From: Symbiodinium microadriaticum
Taxonomy: Eukaryota > Sar > Dinophyceae > Suessiales > Symbiodiniaceae
Direction: 5' to 3'
NCBI GenBank assembly: GCA_001939145.1
Contig: LSRX01000167.1
Location: 49,231 to 113,230 of the forward strand
Length of the DNA: 64,000 nucleotides
The notes beneath the pieces were generated by a model that was not told the DNA's origin, ran no database searches, and saw nothing but the letters and a program-made list of their open reading frames with translations. Each line of letters starts with the position of its first letter. Within the stretch, counting starts at the first letter, position 1. This document shows, in pieces, positions 1 through 10,260 of this stretch. The position numbers were made by a program, and so were the translations under genes.

Positions 1-20
1 GCTAGTACAATTGGAAGAAG

Positions 21-3000
21 GTGAAGCAGGCCATCGAGCTCCTTTACCCGACGGTGCAGGTTCGGTCCGGCCGGGAGCCAGGACGAGACGCTCATCGTGA
101 TCAACGCGCCGGTGGTCGAGCAAGGGGTGCTCACGAGACACGGTGGGAATATGATCCCGAGTGGCGTTTGCCATCTAGCGGCGCGACCGAGGAGCAAGTG
201 GCCAACTGGCTCCTCGACCACGACCCCGCCGAGATGATTGCCGAGCAGGACATGGAGGAGCTTCCCGAGGACCTGGCCAAGACGCTGCACTCCGTCATGG
301 CGACGCACCGAGAGTACAGGCAGAAATTGGCACGAGCAGTCCAGGCCCGCGGCTTCTACGTGAATGGAGGCAAGGGCAAGAAGGGCTCGAAGGGCGGAGG
401 CGGCAAAGGATCAGGAAAGGGGAAGGCCAAAGGAAGCGGCAAATCGTCCAAGGGCGGTGGCAAAACCCTGAACGGCATGACGCTCGACGAGTTGAAGGCA
501 GTGACCGTGTGCGGTGACTGCGGCCAAAAAGGGCACTGGCGCGGAGACGCAGCTTGCAACGCGAAGAAGGTGAACGAGGTCGCCCGCCACGAGGCAGAGG
601 ACGACGACTACGACGGTGGCGCCGACGGGCTTGACGACTGGTATGGCTACGGCGAAGAGGGCGACGACGACCAGTGGATGGCCGAGCGCTATGGCTACGT
701 TGTGGCTCGGACGGTGCAGGCGGCCACCCGGACTACGACATCGCCCCCGAACCCGTCGGTTACACGTCCGTCTTCTACCTCTTCGGCACCTATGGCGGCT
801 TTGCGGAACGAGGCGGCGAGAACAGCCCGCGGTGTGAACAAGGTGCGGGCCAAGGCCGGGCAGACCATGGAGGTCGCGACCTCGGCCGTGGAGGAGGCAC
901 TTCGCTCCGACGACTTCTTCGCAAGCGAGGCGGTGACCCGGCTCATAAAGGAGGCCCACAAGCCGACTATGAGCCGGAGCTCCGCGCCGGAGGCGGTCGA
1001 GAATGCGATGCGGTTCTTTGGCATCACCACGGTGTCCCCCGACGGCGGCCTTCGCGACTTTTTGCAGGACAGCGGCGACCAGGACGGGGGTGACAACAGC
1101 ACTGACGACAGTGCAGGCAACCAGGGCGGAGGTGACAACACTGGTGACGACAGCGGCGACCAGGACGGCGCGGTCATCGACTTGGATAAGCTGCGGCGCT
1201 CCTTCCCAGCGCGCCGGGCTCACTGGATGCCGGGCTCCTCACGGAGCGTCCTCTCCAATCGTCGCGCGCCGCCCGAGGTGGAAGCTGGCAAGGACTACCT
1301 GACCATCGACACCGCGTGCGAGAACACGGTCGTGGGACAACGGCTTCTTGATCGCATTCTTGGTCGGTGGCAGGCCGACTTTGGTCTGGTGCCCAAGGAG
1401 GAGGACGAGAACGAGTTTTACTGCTTCGGCCCGGGCGAGCCCAAAAGATCGACAAGAAGAGTGCACCTTCCTGTTGGGCTCGGCGGCCGGGCGGTGGTTA
1501 TCTCTACTTCTGTGATCGACGACCGCGACCTCCACGAGATTCCCTTTTTGGCGGGGCAGGATTTTCTCACTTTCTCCGAGGCGGTGATCTACATGGGCCG
1601 TAGGCTGGTCACGTTCCCCGTCTTGTGTGGTGCGACTGTGCTGGCCTTGCTTGACGCTACGGGCCACTTGGTGCTTGAGCTTGATAATTTTCCCGATGGT
1701 GGCTGGCCTGCGGGTCTCAGCCCCGATGCCGCAGCCTATGCTGGCATGATCTTTCAGGGCACTTCGGGTACCAGGTGCCGCGATGTTTCCCAAGGGCAGC
1801 GTCTCACAGAGCCGGAGCCCCTCGCACACCAGGAAAAGTACACGGACCTTCGTGAGATCTCCGAGCGCATGTCCCAACAGCTGACCCACAAATATGAGCC
1901 CAATTTAGATGACCTGAATAGCGACCTCCAGCCCTTCCAGTGCATACTTCCTGTTGATCATTGGCAGTTTTGCGTGGACAGCGGCATGCATGTGAGGCAC
2001 CACCTTAGGCCACGGACTAGCCTCTTCGAGCTTAGCGAGGTTGCGGATGGCCCCGAAGCTAGGTGGTTGCGAGGCGAGAGGGTCACTGTTATTCATGGTG
2101 TCTCCGAGCCTTTGTGGGACCTTTGGGGCACGGGGGCACGTGAGCAACATTTGCCAGTCAGCTGGACCGGGATGACTATTTTTATCAGTGCTGATGGTGC
2201 TTGGCCTAGTGAACTTCCTGTGGCTAGGTCGAGTCCCGCTATATCGGTGAAGGACCCCAACGGTGCCGTATTATTGGTTTCGCCTGCTAGTTTGCTGCCC
2301 TTAGAGACCAATAAGAAGGTGTTGCAGTTCGACGTTGGAGCCCGAAACCGCAAGGACCCCGAGATCCCAGCCACGAGGAGGACCGGCGACTTTCAAATGA
2401 TGTCGCAGCCTTTTGCCAAGCGCCCTCAAGAGAGATATCAGCATGCAACAGCGGGCCCCGAGCAGCAAGAAGTCCAGGGCACGCTCGTCATGGCGGCGGT
2501 GCGTGACCAAGGTGATGTTGCTGTGCGACCAGATCGACCGCATGGAGGTCTCCACCAACTTCGTGAGGAGCATGCGCTTCCGGGCACCAGCACTTACCGC
2601 GTATGCCGAGGTGATGGCCGAGATGGAGACCGGGCACTTGTTGTCGGTGGCCCCTACAAACCAGAAGCTGCAAAGCAAGAAGGCCGTGAACCCGAACTAC
2701 CCGGTGAACCTCTACCTTTGCGACCACCCGGAGGACGCCAGCCGGCGACACGGGAACAAGCACGGGAGGTATCGAGACTGCCTGTTGTGCGGCATGGTGT
2801 TCAAGGCGATGGCCGAGGACTACCACGTGCCGATCTCGGAGGACAAGGTGCCGGTCTTCCTGGAGCACGGCAGGCGCAGCAAGCCGGGCGGCAAGGTGAT
2901 GGCGCTCCCGGCGACCAGGGCACGAAAGCGGAACTCAACCGGCACGGCATCCTCTCTAAGCTTGTCCGAATGCTGTTCGTGCTCGGCTCGTGCCTTTACA

Positions 3001-6000
3001 GCTCGGGCATCCAACGACTCCCGGCTGACGAGCTGGCGGACCTCTCCAGCAACGCCTTCGGCGCCTTCGGCGGCAGCTCCCTCCTCGACTTCGGCGCTGC
3101 CCCTGCCCCTCAAGGACAAGGAGCCGGAGCAGCAGCAGGTGATGGAGTGGGACACCGTGTCGATATCCAGCACGGACGTCTGAAGAAGTTGCGGTCGGGA
3201 CAAAGGAAGCGAATTGTTCACCGAGCCCGCGTGGCGCTGGAATCGAGTCAGGCCCAGAAGGAGATGATCGAACAACGAGCCGGCCGAAGACCGCGACGTC
3301 TTCTTCGCCGGCAGCACGACCTTCTGGAGCTCTACCTGGACGAGGCCTGGATAACTCAACGCGCTGCGGGGCGATGGGGGTTTCACGCCGTGGAGCCTTT
3401 GATCCTTCTTCCCGGACGAGGCCACGACTTTCGGCTACCGTCATCTCGCCGGTGGCTTCTGGAACGTCTTGACGTCTGGGACCCTGGGCTGGTTTATATC
3501 AGCTACCCTTGCCTGCGTTGGGCGTCCCTTGACCGGCCGACGGCGCAACATGAGGATGACACCGCGGCGGTGGAGGCCACTCTGCGCGAGCACGAGGCGA
3601 GTTTCTTCGACTTCTGTGAGGCTGTGGCGCAGAGCCAGGCACGACGAGGAGGCCATGTCGTGGTGTGTGCGCCGGTGCCTTTGGAGCAGTGGCCGGGGGG
3701 TCATATCAAGGACGCCTATCACGAGGTGCTCTTCGGCCTTGCGAAGTTCCCCGCCGACGTTGGCAAGCACGCGGTGCGGCACTTCGTTTCGGACGCCTCT
3801 TTTGCAGAGTACCTCTCCGTTTTGGAAAGAGACTTCGGCAACCAGGCTGGGCTCGAGGACGCTGTGTGCCGGGCCTACTGGGTCCTCTTCGTGGCCGATT
3901 CCTTCGGCGCGATTCTCGACTATGACATCGAATGGCCACTCGCCGTGAAACATCGGCAGGTCCACTTCGTGAGGGCCAACGAGGACGAAGACAAGTGGAA
4001 GCCCTTGTTGGACCAAGCGATGGAGATCTTGGGCCGGAAGGTGCAGCACAATATCTTCCTCGACCCCGAGACGGACCTCTATAAGAAGATCGTTGCGCTA
4101 GTCCCCTGGGAGATCCACAACGTTCAGATCGCCTATCTTCCAAAGGCCAAACGCGTTCGGCCTGGGCTTGAACGTGACCATCGTCTTTCAGTGGTCTTGC
4201 ACAACGACGACACCATCGTGATCGAGCAAGAGGAGCTTCCTAACGTACAAGCTCCGAGGGAAAGGTTCGTTTTGCCCGCTCGCGTTGGCATCTTCGTGTT
4301 GGGCCACGCCCCGGGCGAACCAGGTGAAGCCGTGCCTGCTTCGCAACATGGTGTGCATCCGCCCGAGACGGGCGAAACAGCCGAGGACCACGAGCGTGAA
4401 GTCATGCAGGAGATCGGCCTGGTTCGCGACGACTACTCGGATGAAGTTTGGTTCGTGGGCCCTCCCCTGACGGCAGAGCAGAAGAGGCTCGCGCCGTTTA
4501 TCGTCAAGGCCCACAGGAACCTCGGACATCCACGGGCCGAAGACTTGACCAGAGCATTGGCCCAAAATGCTAAAGTGCAACCGGAAGCCGTGACCTTGTC
4601 AAGGCGGCTTCGCTGTGCAACTTGCGAGCGTACAAAACGTCCTCTACCACCACGGCCTGCTTCTTTCAAGGTGCTGGGCTCCTTCAACGACCGGGTCTGT
4701 CTTGACCTGTTGCACTTGCGAGACGCCAGGAACCAACCGCACTGGTTTTTGCACGTCTTGGAGCCCAACGGAAGCTTCAACGTCTTCTATCCCATCCAGA
4801 GCCGGGACCCGCAGCATGTGCTGGAGGTCTTCACCAATATCTGGATGAGTTGGGCTGGGCCACCTGCCAAAGCTTGGCTGGACCGCGACGGCGCCTTTGA
4901 AGCTGAGTTTCTGGAGCGCCTGCAAGCTCTTGGCACGGAGGTGGACAACCCTGCGGCGGAAGCTCACTGGCAAGCTGGCGAAGTGGAGTCCTTCAACCGC
5001 GCTTTCAAGTATGTGGCTGTGAAGTTGATTGACGAGAAGCAGCTTGCCGGCCCCTTGGAGATGAAGTTGCTTGCCGCGGAAGTGGGCCAGTGCATGAATG
5101 AAAAGGTCCGTACATCAGGCTGTTCAGCGTACCAGTGGGTGTTCGGAAAGAATCCTCGAGTACCTTGCGACCTGCTTTCCCCAGACGGCAAGCTCGAGGC
5201 GTTGCAAGGCTTGGACCACGACGCTGAACTACGACTTCGGGCCTGGATAAGGGCCCAAGCTGACAGCAAGCTGGCTGAGTTTAGGACCAACGAAGCTCTC
5301 CGCAACGCTGTGCTCAGGATGCCTCGACCACCACGGCATCACTACGAACCGGGCGACCTGGTGGCCTTCTGGCGCAATGCGAAGACTCGCCGAGGGAAAC
5401 GTGTTCCTCCCGGCTGGTTCCGAGCTACGGTCGTGGGCCCGCACAAGGGCGACGCCAGCCAGAGCAACTTTTGGGTCACGTCCGGCGGGCGCTGCGTGCT
5501 CGTCTCAAAGGAGCAGCTTCGGCCGGCCTTCGGCACGGAACTTTGGAGAGTGCAAGAGCGCGACCTCGAGAACATCCTCCAGATGCCGCCCGACAGCTAT
5601 TACGACGAAGTCGGCGACGGCCCTGCCGAGGACGACGCCACAGCCGAGCAGCCGGGCGAGATCATGCCGATGTACGAGCCGGACCTGGAAATCTACTCGC
5701 CTTCTCTACCCGCACAAGACAGCGAGCAGAGCCAGGAGGACGAAGGGCAAGCAGTTGTGGAAGAGCTGCCGGCGCCCTCCAGAGACGGGTCAGACAGAAC
5801 ACAGCCGTCACCTACGGCGGCACCTGCGGCTTCTACGGCAGCTCCAGGGACTCCGGTAGCACAGCTCTTTGAGAACCAAGAGTGGCGCTACCGAGATCTA
5901 CCTCCCGCGGACCCGAGTCGGCGACAACAGCTGGAGGAGGAAACAGCGGCACAGGAGCCAGAGAACAAGAAGCCCCGACTCGATGTGGATGAGGCCGTGG

Positions 6001-7859
6001 TTTCAGCACTGGAGGCTCATCAGCACTCCGGTCCCTACTTGCCGCTCACCTACGAGGAGAAGTTCGCCAACCCGAGGGACCTCTTCGCTCAGAACGTGTT
6101 CTGCGACTGGCCGTGGACCACAGGCCAAACGAGGACATGGGTCACCCGCAAAGACCAGAAGGCCCTCGAAAAGGAAATCCCACGTCACCTCATTCCGGAG
6201 GAGCAGCAGCACTTGTACGAGGAGGCTCGTCGCAAAGAGTGGGACACCTGGAAGAAGTTTGAAGCAGTCAAGCCGTTGGACCAACAAGCAAGCCAATGGG
6301 TGGAGCAGAACGTGGACAGAGGCCGCATACTTTCTACGAGGTTCTGCTACCGCAACAAGAATGCGGCTTACCCTTGGCTGGAAGTGCGCGCTAAGGCCCG
6401 ACTCGTCTGCAGAGGGGATCAAGACCCAGACCTCTTGACTCTACGACGAGACGCGCCGACCTTGACGCGGTTCGGCTTGATGATCATTCTTCAGATCGCT
6501 GCTTCCTTCCAGGAGTTTTTCCTCTTCAACAGCGACATCACCGGGGCGTTCCTTCAAGGGAGCCAGGAGCTTTCCAACCGGAAGGAACAACTTTTCCTGA
6601 GGCAACCCGCAGAAGGACTGCCAGGGCTTTCCAAGGGCCAGCTCCTTTTGGTGATACGCGGAATCTTCGGGCTGGCGAACTCGCCTAGGCTCTTTTGGAG
6701 GCACCTCCGTGACACTTTGCTTCGGCTGGGTTTTGTGCAGAGCTGTTTAGACAAGGCCCTTTTCATGTACTATGTGTCGGGCGAATTGGTGTTGATCCTC
6801 GGCACGCATGTAGACGACTTGCTGGGCACAGGCAAGCCGGGACCAGCCGACGAGATACTGGAGAAGATCAAAAGTGAGTTCGACTTTGGTGCCTGGGCCG
6901 ACAGCAGGACCGAACCGGTCTTGGAGTACGGAGGCAAGCAGATCCGCAAGATCGACGGCAAGGTCGAGTTGAGCCAGGAGAAGTTCATCCAGGCCCTGAC
7001 GGTGGAGCCGGTGCCACGCTGGAGATCGGCGACTCCTAACGCCGAACTCTTGCCGAAGGAGCTCACAGAACTACGTTCAGGCGGTGGCTGCCTTCACTGG
7101 CTTACGGGCCAGACTCGTCCAGACTTGGCGGCAGCGACTTCGTTGGCCATGTCGGGCAAACCTACGGTGGCACACTTGCAAGAGGTGAACCGCTTGCTAA
7201 AGGACGCCAAGGCTTCGCAGGACTGGAAACTGAACTTCGCACCAGTCGACCTCACCACTGCCAGGGTTGTAGCCTACACTGACGCGAGTTGGGCTAACCA
7301 CGAGGACCTTCGTTCTCAAGCTGGCTACCTGGTGTTTGTGACAGGCCGGGACGTCTTCACCGTGAACGGTGACAACGCTTCCTTGGTGGAGTGGCGCTCC
7401 CACCGCATACAGAGGCGGTGCAGAAGCACACTGGCCGCGGAAACCATGTCTATGGATGCAGGTTTTGATGCGGCGATCTTCGTGCGGGAGTTGCTCGCAG
7501 AGGCCCTGGTCGAAAAGTACAAGCCTACGCAAAGCGGTCGCTTGCCGGAGTGGTTTCTCACACCACACGTGGTCACCGACTGCCGCTCGCTGTACGACTT
7601 GGTGACCAAGGACGGACCCCTGGGAGCGACTCAAGAAAAGCGCTTGACTTTGGACATCGGCGCTATCCGTGAGTCCGCCGAGGAACTGGACCGTGACTGC
7701 GAGAACCTCAAGGAGACGTTCCGTTGGGCTGACTCCGCAAGTCAACTTGCAGACCACTTGACGAAGAAGAAGCCCAGCTGGCAGTTACGCGAAGCTCTCG
7801 GCCAGAACAGTTTGAGTCTCAAGAAGATTGAGCCTGCAGATGTCCCATCGAATCCGTGA
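21..7859 (+). CDS. Ty1/copia-type retrotransposon gag-pol polyprotein, 5' incomplete
   Basis: One frame of about 2,612 codons encoding the proteins for reverse transcription and integration of an LTR retrotransposon. Seen in order: Gly/Lys/Ser-rich basic linker (about residues 115-150); zinc knuckle C164-C167-H172-C179 (CX2CX4HX6C); protease-like DTAC at 430-433 in place of DT/SG; integrase zinc finger H1498, H1503, C1532, C1535; integrase core D1562, D1621 and E1656 (34 residues between the last two); reverse transcriptase with D2172 in NSDITGAF and HVDD (D2265-D2266); RNase H with D2421, E2474, D2520, D2571. The order integrase before RT is diagnostic of copia. The frame opens after a TAG at 3-5 and begins with GTG; the first in-frame ATG is at 234, so the gag N-terminus lies upstream or is lost. 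Residues about 800-965 are in a locally shifted frame. No 5' LTR is visible. Confidence 0.93.
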   Translation: MKQAIELLYPTVQVRSGREPGRDAHRDQRAGGRARGAHETRWEYDPEWRLPSSGATEEQVANWLLDHDPAEMIAEQDMEELPEDLAKTLHSVMATHREYRQKLARAVQARGFYVNGGKGKKGSKGGGGKGSGKGKAKGSGKSSKGGGKTLNGMTLDELKAVTVCGDCGQKGHWRGDAACNAKKVNEVARHEAEDDDYDGGADGLDDWYGYGEEGDDDQWMAERYGYVVARTVQAATRTTTSPPNPSVTRPSSTSSAPMAALRNEAARTARGVNKVRAKAGQTMEVATSAVEEALRSDDFFASEAVTRLIKEAHKPTMSRSSAPEAVENAMRFFGITTVSPDGGLRDFLQDSGDQDGGDNSTDDSAGNQGGGDNTGDDSGDQDGAVIDLDKLRRSFPARRAHWMPGSSRSVLSNRRAPPEVEAGKDYLTIDTACENTVVGQRLLDRILGRWQADFGLVPKEEDENEFYCFGPGEPKRSTRRVHLPVGLGGRAVVISTSVIDDRDLHEIPFLAGQDFLTFSEAVIYMGRRLVTFPVLCGATVLALLDATGHLVLELDNFPDGGWPAGLSPDAAAYAGMIFQGTSGTRCRDVSQGQRLTEPEPLAHQEKYTDLREISERMSQQLTHKYEPNLDDLNSDLQPFQCILPVDHWQFCVDSGMHVRHHLRPRTSLFELSEVADGPEARWLRGERVTVIHGVSEPLWDLWGTGAREQHLPVSWTGMTIFISADGAWPSELPVARSSPAISVKDPNGAVLLVSPASLLPLETNKKVLQFDVGARNRKDPEIPATRRTGDFQMMSQPFAKRPQERYQHATAGPEQQEVQGTLVMAAVRDQGDVAVRPDRPHGGLHQLREEHALPGTSTYRVCRGDGRDGDRALVVGGPYKPEAAKQEGREPELPGEPLPLRPPGGRQPATREQAREVSRLPVVRHGVQGDGRGLPRADLGGQGAGLPGARQAQQAGRQGDGAPGDQGTKAELNRHGILSKLVRMLFVLGSCLYSSGIQRLPADELADLSSNAFGAFGGSSLLDFGAAPAPQGQGAGAAAGDGVGHRVDIQHGRLKKLRSGQRKRIVHRARVALESSQAQKEMIEQRAGRRPRRLLRRQHDLLELYLDEAWITQRAAGRWGFHAVEPLILLPGRGHDFRLPSSRRWLLERLDVWDPGLVYISYPCLRWASLDRPTAQHEDDTAAVEATLREHEASFFDFCEAVAQSQARRGGHVVVCAPVPLEQWPGGHIKDAYHEVLFGLAKFPADVGKHAVRHFVSDASFAEYLSVLERDFGNQAGLEDAVCRAYWVLFVADSFGAILDYDIEWPLAVKHRQVHFVRANEDEDKWKPLLDQAMEILGRKVQHNIFLDPETDLYKKIVALVPWEIHNVQIAYLPKAKRVRPGLERDHRLSVVLHNDDTIVIEQEELPNVQAPRERFVLPARVGIFVLGHAPGEPGEAVPASQHGVHPPETGETAEDHEREVMQEIGLVRDDYSDEVWFVGPPLTAEQKRLAPFIVKAHRNLGHPRAEDLTRALAQNAKVQPEAVTLSRRLRCATCERTKRPLPPRPASFKVLGSFNDRVCLDLLHLRDARNQPHWFLHVLEPNGSFNVFYPIQSRDPQHVLEVFTNIWMSWAGPPAKAWLDRDGAFEAEFLERLQALGTEVDNPAAEAHWQAGEVESFNRAFKYVAVKLIDEKQLAGPLEMKLLAAEVGQCMNEKVRTSGCSAYQWVFGKNPRVPCDLLSPDGKLEALQGLDHDAELRLRAWIRAQADSKLAEFRTNEALRNAVLRMPRPPRHHYEPGDLVAFWRNAKTRRGKRVPPGWFRATVVGPHKGDASQSNFWVTSGGRCVLVSKEQLRPAFGTELWRVQERDLENILQMPPDSYYDEVGDGPAEDDATAEQPGEIMPMYEPDLEIYSPSLPAQDSEQSQEDEGQAVVEELPAPSRDGSDRTQPSPTAAPAASTAAPGTPVAQLFENQEWRYRDLPPADPSRRQQLEEETAAQEPENKKPRLDVDEAVVSALEAHQHSGPYLPLTYEEKFANPRDLFAQNVFCDWPWTTGQTRTWVTRKDQKALEKEIPRHLIPEEQQHLYEEARRKEWDTWKKFEAVKPLDQQASQWVEQNVDRGRILSTRFCYRNKNAAYPWLEVRAKARLVCRGDQDPDLLTLRRDAPTLTRFGLMIILQIAASFQEFFLFNSDITGAFLQGSQELSNRKEQLFLRQPAEGLPGLSKGQLLLVIRGIFGLANSPRLFWRHLRDTLLRLGFVQSCLDKALFMYYVSGELVLILGTHVDDLLGTGKPGPADEILEKIKSEFDFGAWADSRTEPVLEYGGKQIRKIDGKVELSQEKFIQALTVEPVPRWRSATPNAELLPKELTELRSGGGCLHWLTGQTRPDLAAATSLAMSGKPTVAHLQEVNRLLKDAKASQDWKLNFAPVDLTTARVVAYTDASWANHEDLRSQAGYLVFVTGRDVFTVNGDNASLVEWRSHRIQRRCRSTLAAETMSMDAGFDAAIFVRELLAEALVEKYKPTQSGRLPEWFLTPHVVTDCRSLYDLVTKDGPLGATQEKRLTLDIGAIRESAEELDRDCENLKETFRWADSASQLADHLTKKKPSWQLREALGQNSLSLKKIEPADVPSNP
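2413..2925 (+). other. Compensated frameshift segment inside the copia frame
   Basis: Across this stretch the main frame gives low-complexity Arg/Gly/Pro text, while the next frame (starting MPSALKRDISMQ) gives protein-like sequence with a Cys/His cluster (CDHPEDAS...HGRYRDCLLCG, about 2719-2793). The main frame becomes protein-like again near 2925 (KAELNRHGILSKL). The simplest reading is one indel near 2400 and an opposite one near 2920, so the conceptual polyprotein is wrong here although it has no stop. A programmed frameshift is less likely because two would be needed. Confidence 0.6.
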
Positions 7860-8299
7860 AGCGGATTCTCACGAGTTTTTATATAGGGGAGTGCAATCGG
7901 CTGCACATTTCGTAAGCTCTTGTGCCTACAGCTGAAGCCTCTCGAAAGCACTTGCTCTTTTCCGCTTAGCGAAGCTACGTCTGCAGGCGCCTTGGGCTCA
8001 GGACGAAAACACTGTGTGAACCCAGTTTGCCTTTCGCTGATGGGTGTTGTGCCTTAGGGAACCAGGCTCCGAAACACTCGAAACCTTTGGTGTGAAGCCC
8101 AAAGATTGCACAGGGTTTGGGATAAGGGTTCCTAAACCCTAAACCTCTTCCCTAAAACCCTAATCTCTACCTGTAACTCTCTTTACCTACACTGTAGCAG
8201 CCAGTACCCCTCAATTCGCCCATAAAGCTGTAGGTAATTAGAGTCCCAGGTATACCCTCACTCTAAACCGCAAACCCAGAACGCCTTGATCTCTAGCAG
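7860..8299 (+). other. 3' flank of copia element (possible 3' UTR/LTR), then CCCTAAA units
   Basis: Non-coding sequence after the polyprotein stop. A TATATA-like run lies at about 7880. A 3' LTR would be expected here, but its partner would lie before the window, so its limits cannot be set. CCCTAAA-type units begin near 8130. Confidence 0.4.
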
Positions 8300-8370
8300 G
8301 TCGGCGTGCCTCCTTCGGACAACCCAGCCCTGACGGACAAGGCGGGCCTCGCAAAATGGCCCGAGACGGG
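8300..8370 (+). CDS. Candidate exon, unknown protein
   Basis: Follows CTCTAGCAG. It reads VGVPPSDNPALTDKAGLAKW and on to PETG, then ends exactly where an inverted-repeat element starts with GTTCTTG (same family as 60145-60265). The 2-base overhang (GG) fits the next candidate exon at 8523, which starts with one base. It may be the start of the cysteine-rich gene continuing to 13.7 kb. Family not recognised. Confidence 0.4.
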
Positions 8371-8424
8371 GTTCTTGTGCAGGATTTTGTTAAGATTTAA
8401 GTTGCCATAATAGGATTCTTGTTT
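8371..8424 (+). repeat. Degenerate copy of inverted-repeat element family G at exon end
   Basis: GTTCTTGTgcaGGA...TTGTTAAGATTTAAGTTGCCATAATAGGATTCTTG matches the left arm of the elements at 44949 and 60145. It begins with a GT dinucleotide at the preceding exon border. The right terminus is not conserved. Confidence 0.4.
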
Positions 8425-8522
8425 TGGAACTGTAATTTTAAACGCTGCGCGTCGTCCGCCCCGGCCCGGCCGTATGTTGGGAGGAAGACATGATGCCAGG
8501 TCTGGGGCTTTTGCTTTCGCAG

Positions 8523-8558
8523 GATATCGGGGTGCAGCGTCTGCGGGGTGAAGATTGA
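8523..8558 (+). CDS. Candidate short exon with Cys-x2-Cys
   Basis: Preceded by a strong acceptor (TTTTGCTTTCGCAG|G). Using the phase left by the exon at 8300-8370 it reads ISGCSVCGVKI. It is cut by an N at 8559, so the donor cannot be judged. Weak on its own; supported by phase. Confidence 0.3.
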   Translation, partial: DIGVQRLRGED

Positions 8559-8559
8559 N

Positions 8560-9480
8560 CTACTTTAAATTATCTTGTGGCAAACTCAACTCCTGGGTCT
8601 CCGCGCAATGCTTTGAACCCGAGTCACAAAGCTCAGGGCGGAAGCTGTCAGTCTAGGGAGTTGTTGAGGAATTCTGTTGGTAACTTAGGAGCCCAATAGG
8701 TAAACCTTAAATTTTTTTGGTATATTAAACCCCTACTAAAAGAAAAGTTTAAACTTTTTTGGGCCAGGGTACTGGGCAGCTATGGTAAGAGCCCTGCTAT
8801 AGTTTGGACACTGCCCCCAGTCTGTGACAATTCGATAAGAATGTTTGTAATTCACGTAAATATTGCCCGAAACATGACCCTTACCATAGACTGTTGCAGG
8901 ATGGGGGGCACTAACCAAGCTATAGTCAAGGAATACTATTTTGGGGTGTATAAAATACCCGCAACCCTATTCCAATTGTTAAGGCCCCTACATTAAGTCA
9001 CCGGTGAGCTGGGTGGAGGTTTGGAGCCTGCCTGAGGCGCAGGAGCAGACGGGCGCTCCAACTTCGAAACTACCACAAACCGCAGCACCGCCTGCTCCTA
9101 ACGGCCCGGTGTGGGTTGGACCCAGAACCCTAAACCCCTAAACCCCTAAAGCCCTGAGCCCTAAACGGTTGGTCTGGCGATCCCGAGCCTATCACTCGTG
9201 GGAGCTCCCACACGCATATCAGGGAGTCAACAAAGAATTCCCAAGAACCTTACTCGCCTAATGCTGACCTCTCACTCTGAACGGCTGGCTTTAGTCAAAG
9301 CCGGTATCCCATCCTCCCCTAAAGCCTGAACCCTAAACCCAGCCCCTGTATCAAACGAAGCCTTAAACCCTGAGTCCGAAAACCTGAAACACGAAATCCT
9401 AAACCGTAAATGCCCCTAAACCCTGAACTCTAAATCCTAATCCCGAAACCCTAAACCCGAAAACCAGAAATCCTGAAAAC
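8560..9480. other. Intron-like region: inverted repeats, CCCTAAA units, one coding-like island
   Basis: 8730-8950 holds overlapping palindromic elements (TTACCATAG/CTATGGTAA arms and a TGCCCCCAGT motif also found in family J). 8935-8995 resembles the right half of family H (CCCTATTCCAATTGTTAAGGCCCC). 9010-9120 is open on + with Pro/Ala-rich text (EVWSLPEAQEQTGAP...). 9120-9170 and 9305-9475 are degenerate CCCTAAA arrays. Confidence 0.4.
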
Positions 9481-9483
9481 CAC

Positions 9484-9557
9484 GACGCTTTAACCGAAGC
9501 TGTAGCAGGAGCCGTCGTCCCGGCAGTGCAAGCCCTGCCCTCTAGGCTGGCGCCTAC
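9484..9557 (+). CDS. Coding-like island, Ala/Val-rich
   Basis: Reads DALTEAVAGAVVPAVQALPS on + and is bounded by CCCTAAA units on the left and TTTAGGG units on the right. No clear splice sites and no recognised family. Included because the composition differs sharply from the surrounding repeats. Confidence 0.25.
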
Positions 9558-9779
9558 AGGGCTTTAGGGGCTTCAAGGGCTTTTAGGGTTTAGGGCTATA
9601 GGGTTTAAGGTTTAGGGCTTGGGGCTTAGGGTTCAGGGGTCTTAGGTGTGGCGTTTAGGATTTAGACAGTAGGCTTCTGGGTTCTGAGGCTTCAGAGACC
9701 AAGGCTAGGGTGGAGGTTTCGGGTTGGTCGGGTAGTTTCAGAGCGGGGCTTAATTATGGTCTTCTTTAATCGTAGTTAC

Positions 9780-10260
9780 AGATTGTTCCTTGATTAATTT
9801 ATTATCATTATTATTTAATATTTGTCTTTTTTTGTCATTCGTTTGTCTTTATTTGTCTTTCTTTGCAAAATTTGTCTTTATTTGTCCGGATTTGTCTCTT
9901 TACTCTTTTGTCTTTTTTTTGTCTTAATTTGCCTGGACTGCCCAAAAAGTCCTGTGAAGCCAAGTCCCCGGAATCTACGTCGTCGCAACCGGTCAATGAT
10001 ATTGTCAGTATTATGATTACTAGTATTACAGTATTACTGCTATTATGTTTGTAATTGTTATTGTTTTTATTATTGTATTTTTAATTTGTATTATTGTTTG
10101 CTATTATCATCATGATGATGATTGTTATTGTTGTTATTATTACTTTTATTGTTATTATTCTGATTACTATTATTGTTATTGTTATTATTATTAATAACTA
10201 TTGATTTAATCATTATTGTTCGTACTTAAAAAACAAAAATCCCTGCGATGATTAAAATTA
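9780..10260. repeat. AT-rich TTATTATTG/TTTGTC microsatellite tract
   Basis: Low-complexity runs of TTTGTCTTTATTTGTC followed by imperfect (TTATTATTG)n and TTGTTATTA. Short frames inside it are artefacts of composition. Confidence 0.8.

Noticed and set aside
411-7951. Numerous secondary frames on both strands within the copia region
   Set aside because: Shadows of a GC-rich real frame. Only the one at 2413-2925 has protein-like content, and it is reported as a frameshift segment.
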